Under the pieces are notes generated by a model. It did not search any database and was not told the origin of the DNA. It saw only the letters and a list, made by a program, of their open reading frames with translations. The position numbers were made by a program, and so were the translations under genes. 64,000 bases of DNA from Crossaster papposus (taxonomy: Eukaryota; Echinodermata; Asteroidea; Velatida; Solasteridae). This document shows, piece after piece, positions 1 through 11,471 of this stretch (positions within the stretch are counted from its first letter, which is position 1; the number at the start of each line of letters is the position of its first letter). Where the stretch lies: positions 372,001 through 436,000 of the forward strand of contig JBAIAA010000738.1 in NCBI GenBank assembly GCA_037893245.1. The letters run 5' to 3'.

Positions 1-669
1 GAAGTGACTTATTTAACAAATTATAAATCTGCAAGAGAGAACCCGACATTTGTTTCGGAGGAAATGTGTAGATTGAAAGAAAAACGTTTGGTTTCAGAAG
101 TTTATCTTCAGCCATATTGTGTCAATCCTTTGACGATAGCTTTTAATAAAGCGGCTAAACCCAGATTGGTTTTCGATTGTCGAGATATCATTCCATTGTC
201 GAGATATCAACCCGCATTTAATGCAGTTCAAATTCAAGTATGAAGATGTCTCCGTTGCCCAAGTGTATTTTCTATTAGAGTATCTGAATATATATCCTGA
301 AATCTTGGGAAACACGAGGCCACAACATATCCTGATGCTGAGCAATATCTCTCGTTCAGAAAGGCCCCTCCACGTATCAGAGCATACGGCAATACCTCAC
401 CATGATGTTGACAAGTCTGGCCAGTCTTATTATCGAGTCCAATAGTACAGCAGGCGTGTCGATGCACTGAAAATAACCAATTCCCACGTTTCGCAGTATA
501 GTGGGAAATACTTGTCTTAGAGATTTGAACAATGCATAGTTATGCCAAGTGGTGTTACGCAACGGGGCGTTGGCCGGGGTATAAACGATGGGTATGTGTG
601 GCCATACAATCAGTTCTAGCGAGCACTTCACTGTAACAACAGCGCACAGTAGGCACGAGTTCCGCCGCC
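1..669 (+). repeat. DIRS monomer 0 (left-truncated by window edge)
   Basis: It starts inside the RT segment. Relative to all other monomers it carries a 19-bp local duplication around 185-215, where GTCGAGATATCA occurs twice. This puts the RT frame out of phase, so it stops at 243 instead of continuing as in the other copies. Confidence 0.85.
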
Positions 670-2205
670 GTGATGTCACAATTGACCTTTCTGGACGAAA
701 AAGTGCAACAAGCTGTTGCAAATTCACAGGCCGCCCTTATGGACAAATTGGATAGCCTTATATCGGCCAAATTCTCAGCCTTCGAAGGCAGAATCAACAG
801 CATTCAAAGGAAGATCTCCGACAGCCAGCTGTCTACAATACAGCAAAACATCCTGGAAATTGATAGTTACACTTTTAAGAGAAAAAGTTGCGAGGATCAG
901 TTTAAGTTCAATTTAAAATTAACCACCAAGCTGAGGGACGCAGAGGCTAACAAAACCGGCGGAAGAGACATAAAGCAGAAGGCCAAGGACATCGCAGAAG
1001 GTATACAAGTTGTAAACCACAGACAAAAGCTAATCAAGATGGCCGATTCGTCAGAGACAGGGTGCGAATTGTTCAAAAATATGAGTCAAACCCACTATTT
1101 TCAGACTCCGAGGACGAGAAGAGAATGAGCAGAGCGGAGGCCAGAGCAGCTAAAAAGCTGAAGCAGGATCAGAAGAAGGGGGGAGGAAAACGACCAGTAT
1201 CTCATCCTGGCCAACATCGGCAAGGGCACAAGCGGTCCAGACGGTTTCAACCAGTCATCAAGCCACAGCAAGCAGCTATCCAGCTGCCAGGAAACCAGGC
1301 CTTAGCTTCAACTGTGGACAGCCGGGACACTGGAAGTACGAGTGTGCTCGGAAGGGACAAGCAGCAAAATCGGATAAGATAAGTGATTTTGTTATTTGCT
1401 TAGAGGGCAAGAATGATGTTGATATGGTTGTTAACCAAAGTGATATGAGTAAGTCTCTATCGACAAAAGGTAGATTGAAGAATTCCCTAAGTAGTTGGGA
1501 TAAAGCTAATGTTAACACTCACATAAGAGGCATCATAGAAGAGGGGTACAAAATCCCATTCAGTTCATTACCGGAAGTGACTTATTTAACAAATTATAAA
1601 TCTGCAAGAGAGAACCCGACATTTGTTTCGGAGGAAATGTGTAGATTGAAAGAAAAACGTTTGGTTTCAGAAGTTTATCTTCAGCCATATTGTGTCAATC
1701 CTTTGACGATAGCTTTTAATAAAGCGGCTAAACCCAGATTGGTTTTCGATTGTCGAGATATCAACCCGCATTTAATGCAGTTCAAATTCAAGTATGAAGA
1801 TGTCTCCGTTGCCCAAGTGTATTTTCTATTAGAGTATCTGAATATATATCCTGAAATCTTGGGAAACACGAGGCCACAACATATCCTGATGCTGAGCAAT
1901 ATCTCTCGTTCAGAAAGGCCCCTCCACGTATCAGAGCATACGGCAATACCTCACCATGATGTTGACAAGTCTGGCCAGTCTTATTATCGAGTCCAATAGT
2001 ACAGCAGGCGTGTCGATGCACTGAAAATAACAATTTCCCACGTATCGCAGTATAGTGGGAAATACTTGTCTTAGAGATTTGAACAATGCATAGTTATGCC
2101 AAGTGGTGGCCGGGGTATAAACGATGGGTATGTGTGGCCATACAATCAGTTCTAGCGAGCACTTCACTGTAACAACAGCGCACAGTAGGCACGAGTTCCG
2201 CCGCC
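670..2205 (+). repeat. DIRS monomer 1 (1,536 bp)
   Basis: The gag-like frame is 670-1128, the second gag frame 1062-1382 and the RT segment 1424-1999. It differs from its neighbours in the first zinc-knuckle cysteine, which here is serine (codon AGC near 1309), in a WKYEC rather than WKCKC knuckle, and in lacking 18 bp of leader near 2106. Confidence 0.88.
2100..2205 (+). promoter_or_regulatory. DIRS leader with TATA-like motif (repeated in each monomer)
   Basis: Upstream of each gag start lies a conserved stretch containing GGGGTATAAACGATGGG and then a CpG-containing leader ending in CCGCCG(C/A)(C/A)GTGATG. The TATAAA could act as an internal promoter that makes each monomer a transcription unit. 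This is inference from motif and position only. Confidence 0.35.
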
Positions 2206-2918
2206 GTGATGTCACAATTGACCTTTCTGGACGAAAAAGTGCAACAAGCTGTTGCAAATTCACAGGCCGCCCTTATGGACAATTTGGATAGCCTTATATC
2301 GGCCAAATTCTCAGCCTTCGAAGGCAGAATCAACAGCATTCAAAGGAAGATCTCCGACAGCCAGCTGTCTACAATCCCGCTAAACATCCTGGAAATTGAT
2401 AGTTACACTTTTAAGAGAAAAAGTTGCGAGGATCAGTTTAAGTTCAATTTAAAATTAACCACCAAGCTGAGGGACGCAGAGGCTAACAAAACCGGCGGAA
2501 GAAACATAAAGCAGAAGGCCAAGGACATCGCAGAAGGTATACAAGTTGTAAACCACAGACAAAAGCTAATCAAGATGGCCGATTCGTCAGAGACAGGGTG
2601 CGAATTGTTCAAAAATACGAGTCAAACCCACTATTTTCAGACTCCGAGGACGAGAAGAGAATGAGCAGAGCGGAGGCCAGAGCAGCTAAAAAGCTGAAGC
2701 AGGATCAGAAGAAGGGGGGAGGAAAACGACCAGTATCTCATCCTGGCCAACATCGGCAAGGGCACAAGCGGTCCAGACGGTTTCAACCAGTCATCAAGCC
2801 ACAGCAAGCAGCTATCCAGCTGCCAGGAAACCAGGCCTTTGCTTCAACTGTGGACAGCCGGGACACTGGAAGTGCAAGTGTTTTCGGAAGGGACAATCAG
2901 CAAAATCGGATAAGATAA
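2206..2918 (+). pseudogene. DIRS gag-like protein, frameshifted (representative copy)
   Basis: This is the nucleocapsid-like ORF that precedes RT in DIRS-type tyrosine-recombinase retroelements; the protein would package element RNA. The first frame (2206-2664, 152 aa) has an acidic and glutamine-rich start, then the DQFKFNLKLTTKLRDAE segment that I associate with metazoan DIRS gag. The true frame appears to leave it at about 2598, where one base seems lost after the codons for SETG, and continues as RIVQKYESNPLFSDSEDEKR in the frame ending at 2918, which is very basic (KRSRRFQP). The same break is present in every monomer, so it predates amplification. The family call rests on remembered motifs, not a search. 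Confidence 0.72.
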
Positions 2919-3535
2919 GTGATTTTGTTATTTGCTTAGAGGGCAAGAATGATGTTGATATGGTTGTTAACCAAAGTGATATGAGTAAGTCTCTATCGAC
3001 AAAAGGTAGATTGAAGAATTCCCTAAGTAGTTGGGATAAAGCTAATGTTAACACTCACATAAGAGGCATCATAGAAGAGGGGTACAAATTCCCATTCAGG
3101 TCATTACCGGAAGTGACTTATTTAACAAATTATAAATCTGCAAGAGAGAACCCGACATTTGTTTCGGAGGAAATGTGTAGATTGAAAGAAAAACGTTTGG
3201 TTTCAGAAGTTTATCTTCAGCCATATTGTGTCAATCCTTTGACGATAGCTTTTAATAAAGCGGCTAAACCCAGATTGGTTTTCGATTGTCGAGATATCAA
3301 CCCGCATTTAATGCAGTTCAAATTCAAGTATGAAGATGTCTCCGTTGCCCAAGTGTATTTTCTATTAGAGTATCTGAATATATATCCTGAAATCTTGGGA
3401 AACACGAGGCCACAACATATCCTGATGCTGAGCAATATCTCTCGTTCAGAAAGGCCCCTCCACGTATCAGAGCATACGGCAATACCTCACCATGATGTTG
3501 ACAAGTCTGGCCAGTCTTATTATCGAGTCCAATAG
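2834..3535 (+). pseudogene. DIRS zinc knuckle plus N-terminal RT segment (representative copy)
   Basis: This frame is open from about 2834. It begins with a CCHC knuckle, C-X2-C-X4-H-X4-C (CFNCGQPGHWKCKC), then a linker, then the RT entry region: LVFDCRDINPHL followed by FKFKYEDVSVAQ, which matches the start of DIRS RT where the first palm strand and the fingers begin. After that the reading frame no longer resembles RT and stops at 3535. The catalytic YLDD-type motif is absent from the monomer, so no active polymerase can be encoded. The equivalent frame is present in all monomers (RT part 1424-1999, 4514-5089, 6068-6643, 7622-8197, 9176-9751). The knuckle frame lies one base behind the basic gag frame that ends at 2918, giving a second shared break. 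Confidence 0.75.
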
Positions 3536-3759
3536 TACAGCAGGCGTGTCGATGCACTGAAAATAACCATTTCCCACGTTTCGCAGTATAGTGGGAAATA
3601 CTTGTCTTAGAGATTTGAACAATGCATAGTTATGCCAAGTGGTGTTACGCAACGGGGCGTTGGCCGGGGTATAAACGATGGGTATGTGTGGCCATACAAT
3701 CAGTTCTAGCGAGCACTTCACTGTAACAACAGCGCACAGTAGGCACGAGTTCCGCCGCC

Positions 3760-5313
3760 GTGATGTCACAATTGACCTTTCTGGACGAAAAAGTGCAACA
3801 AGCTGTTGCAAATTCACAGGCCGCCCTTATGGACAATTTGGATAGCCTTATATCGGCCAAATTCTCAGCCTTCGAAGGCAGAATCAACAGCATTCAAAGG
3901 AAGATCTCCGACAGCCAGCTGTCTACAATCCCGCTAAACATCCTGGAAATTGATAGTTACACTTTTAAGAGAAAAAGTTGCGAGGATCAGTTTAAGTTCA
4001 ATTTAAAATTAACCACCAAGCTGAGGGACGCAGAGGCTAACAAAACCGGCGGAAGAAACATAAAGCAGAAGGCCAAGGACATCGCAGAAGGTATACAAGT
4101 TGTAAACCACAGACAAAAGCTAATCAAGATGGCCGATTCGTCAGAGACAGGGTGCGAATTGTTCAAAAATACGAGTCAAACCCACTATTTTCAGACTCCG
4201 AGGACGAGAAGAGAATGAGCAGAGCGGAGGCCAGAGCAGCTAAAAAGCTGAAGCAGGATCAGAAGAAGGGGGGAGGAAAACGACCAGTATCTCATCCTGG
4301 CCAACATCGGCAAGGGCACAAGCGGTCCAGACGGTTTCAACCAGTCATCAAGCCACAGCAAGCAGCTATCCAGCTGCCAGGAAACCAGGCCTTTGCTTCA
4401 ACTGTGGACAGCCGGGACACTGGAAGTGCAAGTGTTTTCGGAAGGGACAATCAGCAAAATCGGATAAGATAAGTGATTTTGTTATTTGCTTAGAGGGCAA
4501 GAATGATGTTGATATGGTTGTTAACCAAAGTGATATGAGTAAGTCTCTATCGACAAAAGGTAGATTGAAGAATTCCCTAAGTAGTTGGGATAAAGCTAAT
4601 GTTAACACTCACATAAGAGGCATCATAGAAGAGGGGTACAAATTCCCATTCAGGTCATTACCGGAAGTGACTTATTTAACAAATTATAAATCTGCAAGAG
4701 AGAACCCGACATTTGTTTCGGAGGAAATGTGTAGATTGAAAGAAAAACGTTTGGTTTCAGAAGTTTATCTTCAGCCATATTGTGTCAATCCTTTGACGAT
4801 AGCTTTTAATAAAGCGGCTAAACCCAGATTGGTTTTCGATTGTCGAGATATCAACCCGCATTTAATGCAGTTCAAATTCAAGTATGAAGATGTCTCCGTT
4901 GCCCAAGTGTATTTTCTATTAGAGTATCTGAATATATATCCTGAAATCTTGGGAAACACGAGGCCACAACATATCCTGATGCTGAGCAATATCTCTCGTT
5001 CAGAAAGGCCCCTCCACGTATCAGAGCATACGGCAATACCTCACCATGATGTTGACAAGTCTGGCCAGTCTTATTATCGAGTCCAATAGTACAGCAGGCG
5101 TGTCGATGCACTGAAAATAACCATTTCCCACGTTTCGCAGTATAGTGGGAAATACTTGTCTTAGAGATTTGAACAATGCATAGTTATGCCAAGTGGTGTT
5201 ACGCAACGGGGCGTTGGCCGGGGTATAAACGATGGGTATGTGTGGCCATACAATCAGTTCTAGCGAGCACTTCACTGTAACAACAGCGCACAGTAGGCAC
5301 GAGTTCCGCCGCA
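3760..5313 (+). repeat. DIRS monomer 3 (type A)
   Basis: Gag frames are 3760-4218 and 4152-4472; the RT segment is 4514-5089. Its proteins are identical to monomers 2 and 5. With monomer 4 it forms a 3,108-bp dimer that recurs as monomers 5 and 6. Confidence 0.88.
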
Positions 5314-6867
5314 GTGATGTCACAATTGACCTTTCTGGACGAAAAAGTGCAACAAGCTGTTGCAAATTCACAGGCCGCCCCTATGGACAATTTGGATAGC
5401 CTTATATCGGCCAAATTCTCAGCCTTCGAAGGCAGAATCAACAGCACTCAAAGGAAGATCTCCGACAGCCAGCTGTCTACAATACAGCAAAACATCCTGG
5501 AAATTGATAGTTACACTTTTAAGAGAAAAAGTTGCGAGGATCAGTTTAAGTTCAATTTAAAATTAACCACCAAGCTGAGGGACGCAGAGGCTAACAAAAC
5601 CGGCGGAAGAAACATAAAGCAGAAGGCCAAGGACATCGCAGAAGGTATACAAGTTGTAAACCACAGACAAAAGCTAATCAAGATGGCCGATTCGTCAGAG
5701 ACAGGGTGCGAATTGTTCAAAAATACGAGTCAAACCCACTATTTTCAGACTCCGAGGACGAGAAGAGAATGAGCAGAGCGGAGGCCAGAGCAGCTAAAAA
5801 GCTGAAGCAGGATCAGAAGAAGGGGGGAGGAAAACGACCAGTATCTCATCCTGGCCAACATCGGCAAGGGCACAAGCGGTCCAGACGGTTTCAACCAGTC
5901 ATCAAGCCACAGCAAGCAGCTATCCAGCTGCCAGGAAACCAGGCCTTTGCTTCAACTGTGGACAGCCGGGACACTGGAAGTGCAAGTGTTTTCGGAAGGG
6001 ACAATCAGCAAAATCGGATAAGATAAGTGATTTTGTTATTTGCTTAGAGGGCAAGAATGATGTTGATATGGTTGTTAACCAAAGTGATATGAGTAAGTCT
6101 CTATCGACAAAAGGTAGATTGAAGAATTCCCTAAGTAGTTGGGATAAAGCTAATGTTAACACTCACATAAGAGGCATCATAGAAGAGGGGTACAAATTCC
6201 CATTCAGGTCATTACCGGAAGTGACTTATTTAACAAATTATAAATCTGCAAGAGAGAACCCGACATTTGTTTCGGAGGAAATGTGTAGATTGAAAGAAAA
6301 ACGTTTGGTTTCAGAAGTTTATCTTCAGCCATATTGTGTCAATCCTTTGACGATAGCTTTTAATAAAGCGGCTAAACCCAGATTGGTTTTCGATTGTCGA
6401 GATATCAACCCGCATTTAATGCAGTTCAAATTCAAGTATGAAGATGTCTCCGTTGCCCAAGTGTATTTTCTATTAGAGTATCTGAATATATATCCTGAAA
6501 TCTTGGGAAACACGAGGCCACAACATATCCTGATGCTGAGCAATATCTCTCGTTCAGAAAGGCCCCTCCACGTATCAGAGCATACGGCAATACCTCACCA
6601 TGATGTTGACAAGTCTGGCCAGTCTTATTATCGAGTCCAATAGTACAGCAGGCGTGTCGATGCACTGAAAATAACCATTTCCCACGTTTCGCAGTATAGT
6701 GGGAAATACTTGTCTTAGAGATTTGAACAATGCATAGTTATGCCAAGTGGTGTTACGCAACGGGGCGTTGGCCGGGGTATAAACGATGGGTATGTGTGGC
6801 CATACAATCAGTTCTAGCGAGCACTTCACTGTAACAACAGCGCACAGTAGGCACGAGTTCCGCCGCC
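5314..6867 (+). repeat. DIRS monomer 4 (type B)
   Basis: Gag frames are 5314-5772 and 5706-6026; the RT segment is 6068-6643. Type B variants are APMDNLD, INSTQRK and STIQQN, shared with monomer 6. The base before the gag start also differs (GCAGTGATG instead of GCCGTGATG). Confidence 0.88.
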
Positions 6868-8421
6868 GTGATGTCACAATTGACCTTTCTGGACGAAAAA
6901 GTGCAACAAGCTGTTGCAAATTCACAGGCCGCCCTTATGGACAATTTGGATAGCCTTATATCGGCCAAATTCTCAGCCTTCGAAGGCAGAATCAACAGCA
7001 TTCAAAGGAAGATCTCCGACAGCCAGCTGTCTACAATCCCGCTAAACATCCTGGAAATTGATAGTTACACTTTTAAGAGAAAAAGTTGCGAGGATCAGTT
7101 TAAGTTCAATTTAAAATTAACCACCAAGCTGAGGGACGCAGAGGCTAACAAAACCGGCGGAAGAAACATAAAGCAGAAGGCCAAGGACATCGCAGAAGGT
7201 ATACAAGTTGTAAACCACAGACAAAAGCTAATCAAGATGGCCGATTCGTCAGAGACAGGGTGCGAATTGTTCAAAAATACGAGTCAAACCCACTATTTTC
7301 AGACTCCGAGGACGAGAAGAGAATGAGCAGAGCGGAGGCCAGAGCAGCTAAAAAGCTGAAGCAGGATCAGAAGAAGGGGGGAGGAAAACGACCAGTATCT
7401 CATCCTGGCCAACATCGGCAAGGGCACAAGCGGTCCAGACGGTTTCAACCAGTCATCAAGCCACAGCAAGCAGCTATCCAGCTGCCAGGAAACCAGGCCT
7501 TTGCTTCAACTGTGGACAGCCGGGACACTGGAAGTGCAAGTGTTTTCGGAAGGGACAATCAGCAAAATCGGATAAGATAAGTGATTTTGTTATTTGCTTA
7601 GAGGGCAAGAATGATGTTGATATGGTTGTTAACCAAAGTGATATGAGTAAGTCTCTATCGACAAAAGGTAGATTGAAGAATTCCCTAAGTAGTTGGGATA
7701 AAGCTAATGTTAACACTCACATAAGAGGCATCATAGAAGAGGGGTACAAATTCCCATTCAGGTCATTACCGGAAGTGACTTATTTAACAAATTATAAATC
7801 TGCAAGAGAGAACCCGACATTTGTTTCGGAGGAAATGTGTAGATTGAAAGAAAAACGTTTGGTTTCAGAAGTTTATCTTCAGCCATATTGTGTCAATCCT
7901 TTGACGATAGCTTTTAATAAAGCGGCTAAACCCAGATTGGTTTTCGATTGTCGAGATATCAACCCGCATTTAATGCAGTTCAAATTCAAGTATGAAGATG
8001 TCTCCGTTGCCCAAGTGTATTTTCTATTAGAGTATCTGAATATATATCCTGAAATCTTGGGAAACACGAGGCCACAACATATCCTGATGCTGAGCAATAT
8101 CTCTCGTTCAGAAAGGCCCCTCCACGTATCAGAGCATACGGCAATACCTCACCATGATGTTGACAAGTCTGGCCAGTCTTATTATCGAGTCCAATAGTAC
8201 AGCAGGCGTGTCGATGCACTGAAAATAACCATTTCCCACGTTTCGCAGTATAGTGGGAAATACTTGTCTTAGAGATTTGAACAATGCATAGTTATGCCAA
8301 GTGGTGTTACGCAACGGGGCGTTGGCCGGGGTATAAACGATGGGTATGTGTGGCCATACAATCAGTTCTAGCGAGCACTTCACTGTAACAACAGCGCACA
8401 GTAGGCACGAGTTCCGCCGCA
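6868..8421 (+). repeat. DIRS monomer 5 (type A)
   Basis: Gag frames are 6868-7326 and 7260-7580; the RT segment is 7622-8197. It is the first half of the second A-B dimer and matches monomer 3 in every protein variant seen. Confidence 0.88.
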
Positions 8422-9975
8422 GTGATGTCACAATTGACCTTTCTGGACGAAAAAGTGCAACAAGCTGTTGCAAATTCACAGGCCGCCCCTATGGACAATT
8501 TGGATAGCCTTATATCGGCCAAATTCTCAGCCTTCGAAGGCAGAATCAACAGCACTCAAAGGAAGATCTCCGACAGCCAGCTGTCTACAATACAGCAAAA
8601 CATCCTGGAAATTGATAGTTACACTTTTAAGAGAAAAAGTTGCGAGGATCAGTTTAAGTTCAATTTAAAATTAACCACCAAGCTGAGGGACGCAGAGGCT
8701 AACAAAACCGGCGGAAGAAACATAAAGCAGAAGGCCAAGGACATCGCAGAAGGTATACAAGTTGTAAACCACAGACAAAAGCTAATCAAGATGGCCGATT
8801 CGTCAGAGACAGGGTGCGAATTGTTCAAAAATACGAGTCAAACCCACTATTTTCAGACTCCGAGGACGAGAAGAGAATGAGCAGAGCGGAGGCCAGAGCA
8901 GCTAAAAAGCTGAAGCAGGATCAGAAGAAGGGGGGAGGAAAACGACCAGTATCTCATCCTGGCCAACATCGGCAAGGGCACAAGCGGTCCAGACGGTTTC
9001 AACCAGTCATCAAGCCACAGCAAGCAGCTATCCAGCTGCCAGGAAACCAGGCCTTTGCTTCAACTGTGGACAGCCGGGACACTGGAAGTACAAGTGTTTT
9101 CGGAAGGGACAATCAGCAAAATCGGATAAGATAAGTGATTTTGTTATTTGCTTAGAGGGCAAGAATGATGTTGATATGGTTGTTAACCAAAGTGATATGA
9201 GTAAGTCTCTATCGACAAAAGGTAAATTGAAGAATTCCCTAAGTAGTTGGGATAAAGCTAATGTTAACACTCACATAAGAGGCATCATAGAAGAGGGGTA
9301 CAAAATCCCATTCAGGTCATTACCGGAAGTGACTTATTTAACAAATTATAAATCTGCAAGAGAGAACCCGACATTTGTTTCGGAGGAAATGTGTAGATTG
9401 AAAGAAAAACGTTTGGTTTCAGAAGTTTATCTTCAGCCATATTGTGTCAATCCTTTGACGATAGCTTTTAATAAAGCGGCTAAACCCAGATTGGTTTTCG
9501 ATTGTCGAGATATCAACCCGCATTTAATGCAGTTCAAATTCAAGTATGAAGATGTCTCCGTTGCCCAAGTGTATTTTCTATTAGAGTATCTGAATATATA
9601 TCCTGAAATCTTGGGAAACACGAGGCCACAACATATCCTGATGCTGAGCAATATCTCTCGTTCAGAAAGGCCCCTCCACGTATCAGAGCATACGGCAATA
9701 CCTCACCATGATGTTGACAAGTCTGGCCAGTCTTATTATCGAGTCCAATAGTACAGCAGGCGTGTCGATGCACTGAAAATAACCATTTCCCACGTTTCGC
9801 AGTATAGTGGGAAATACTTGTCTAAGAGATTTGAACAATGCATAGTTATGCCAAGTGGTGTTACGCAACGGGGAGTTGGCCGGGGTATAAACGATGGGTA
9901 TGTGTGGCCATACAATCAGTTCTAGCGAGCACTTCACTGTAACAACAGCGCACAGTAGGCACGAGTTCCGCCGCC
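8422..9975 (+). repeat. DIRS monomer 6 (type B)
   Basis: Gag frames are 8422-8880 and 8814-9134; the RT segment is 9176-9751. Its 5' half carries the type B variants. Its 3' half departs from the consensus (GSTSVFG, KGKLKN, YKIPFRS) and moves toward the sequence of monomers 1 and 7, so it may be a recombinant. Confidence 0.87.
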
Positions 9976-10840
9976 GTGATGTCACAATTGACCTTTCTGG
10001 ACGAAAAAGTGCAACAAGCTGTTGCAAATTCACAGGCCGCCCTTATGGACAATTTGGATAGCCTTATATCGGCCAAATTCTCAGCCTTCGAAGGCAGAAT
10101 CAACAGCATTCAAAGGAAGATCTCCGACAGCCAGCTGTCTACAATACAGCAAAACATCCTGGAAATTGATAGTTACACTTTTTAAGAGAAAAAGTTGCGA
10201 GGATCAGTTTAAGTTCAATTTAAAATTAACCACCAAGCTGAGGGACGCAGAGGCTAACAAAACCGGCGGAAGAAACATAAAGCAGAAGGCCAAGGACATC
10301 GCAGAAGGTATACAAGTTGTAAACCACAGACAAAAGCTAATCAAGATGGCCGATTCGTCAGAGACAGGGTGCGAATTGTTCAAAAATACGAGTCAAACCC
10401 ACTATTTTCAGACTCCGAGGACGAGAAGAGAATGAGCAGAGCGGAGGCCAGAGCAGCTAAAAAGCTGAAGCAGGATCAGAAGAAGGGGGGAGGAAAACGA
10501 CCAGTATCTCATCCTGGCCAACATCGGCAAGGGCACAAGCGGTCCAGACGGTTTCAACCAGTCATCAAGCCACAGCAAGCAGCTATCCAGCTGCCAGGAA
10601 ACCAGGCCTTTGCTTCAACTGTGGACAGCCGGGACACTGGAAGTACGAGTGTGCTCGGAAGGGACAAGCAGCAAAATCGGATAAGATAAGTGATTTTGTT
10701 ATTTGCTTAGAGGGCAAGAATGATGTTGATATGCAACCAAAGTATTATGAGTAAGTCTCTATCGACAAAAGGTATTGAGGAATTCCCTAAGTAGTTGGGA
10801 TAAAGCTAATGCTAACACGCACATAAGAGGCATCATAGAA
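9976..10840 (+). repeat. DIRS monomer 7 (last, truncated and frameshifted)
   Basis: One extra T in a T run at 10179-10183 breaks the gag frame at 10185. The second gag frame (10369-10689) and the knuckle remain. Short deletions near 10731 and 10773 follow. Similarity to the other monomers stops at 10840, inside CATAGAA, where the sequence switches to DIRS RNase H. Confidence 0.87.
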
Positions 10841-11248
10841 AAGTTCTCCAGCCAGAATGGATACAGAGAACATATAATTCGTTGGCAGACACACTTAGCA
10901 GGACACCTGACAGTGATGATCGGCAAATACAGACGTGGATTTTTCGAGTACCTAAATAAGGGCTGGGGGCCTCACTCAATAGACAGATTTGCATCAAACT
11001 TGAACAAAAAGTGCGAAAGGTTCAATTCCAAGTGGTGTTGTCCGGAAACAGAGGGAATAGATGCATTCAGCCAGGACTGGTCCAGTGAATGTAACTGGTT
11101 GGTTCCCCCTCCTGGTCCCCCCCCCCTAATTTTGAGAGCATTACAGAAAATACAAAAGGATAAGGCAAGGGGGACATTGGTAATTCACTGGGGTAATTCC
11201 CCAGTGGAAGTCGGCCCCCTTTTGGCCATTTTTGGTTTCAGATTGTGA
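10775..11248 (+). pseudogene. DIRS RT/RNase H C-terminal part fused to monomer 7
   Basis: The first 22 residues of this 157-aa frame come from the monomer's pre-RT region; from 10841 it changes to the end of a DIRS RT-RNase H protein. Recognisable are the segment GFFEYLNKGWGPHSIDRFAS, a WCPETEGIDAFSQDW segment, and NWLVPPP followed by IQKDKARGTLVIHWG. This block is typical of the RNase H/C-terminal end of DIRS polyproteins. The whole RT palm is missing between the two parts, so this is an internal deletion or a recombination junction. It is followed at 11472 by the tyrosine recombinase in the order expected for DIRS elements. Confidence 0.75.
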
Positions 11249-11471
11249 AACATTTAAGAACTGTGTGGTGGACAATAAGATTCTTCCACAGAAAATTGTA
11301 ATTTATAAGGGGCATGGCAACAATGGTATTTTTGCAGAAAATCCATCAAGTTCAGGCTGATAGCCCTGGAAATTGTTTTCTAAATTAAAAATTGTTGTGT
11401 GCAGGTGATATGCGGATTTCGTATTTTCTATCCTGGCAGGTATATCAATCTGGCATAATGTCACAGAGGCT

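Larger units (their letters stand above)
2206..3759 (+). repeat. DIRS monomer 2 (type A, 1,554 bp)
   Basis: Gag frames are 2206-2664 and 2598-2918; the RT segment is 2960-3535. Type A is recognised by the residues ALMDNLD and STIPLN in the gag frame. Monomers 3 and 5 carry the same variants. Confidence 0.88.
1..10840 (+). repeat. DIRS-derived tandem satellite array, about 1,554-bp monomer
   Basis: Gag-like starts recur at 670, 2206, 3760, 5314, 6868, 8422 and 9976, a spacing of 1,554 bp except the first (1,536 bp, because an 18-bp piece near 2106 is missing). Every monomer holds a short leader, a gag-like frame, a CCHC zinc knuckle and the first part of a DIRS-type reverse transcriptase, then restarts. 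The array begins before the window and ends at 10840/10841, where the last monomer joins different DIRS sequence. Copies are nearly identical, and all share the same two breaks between reading frames. Amplification of an already broken fragment is inferred. An assembly artefact cannot be excluded from sequence alone. Confidence 0.93.

Noticed and set aside
94..10109. Recurrent minus-strand open frames of 72-116 codons across the DIRS array
   Set aside because: They repeat with the monomer, lie antisense to gag/RT, and have no recognisable features; they are shadows of the coding strand.
1..10840. CRISPR-like array
   Set aside because: The repeat unit is about 1.5 kb with coding content and no short repeat/spacer alternation; the sequence is eukaryotic.
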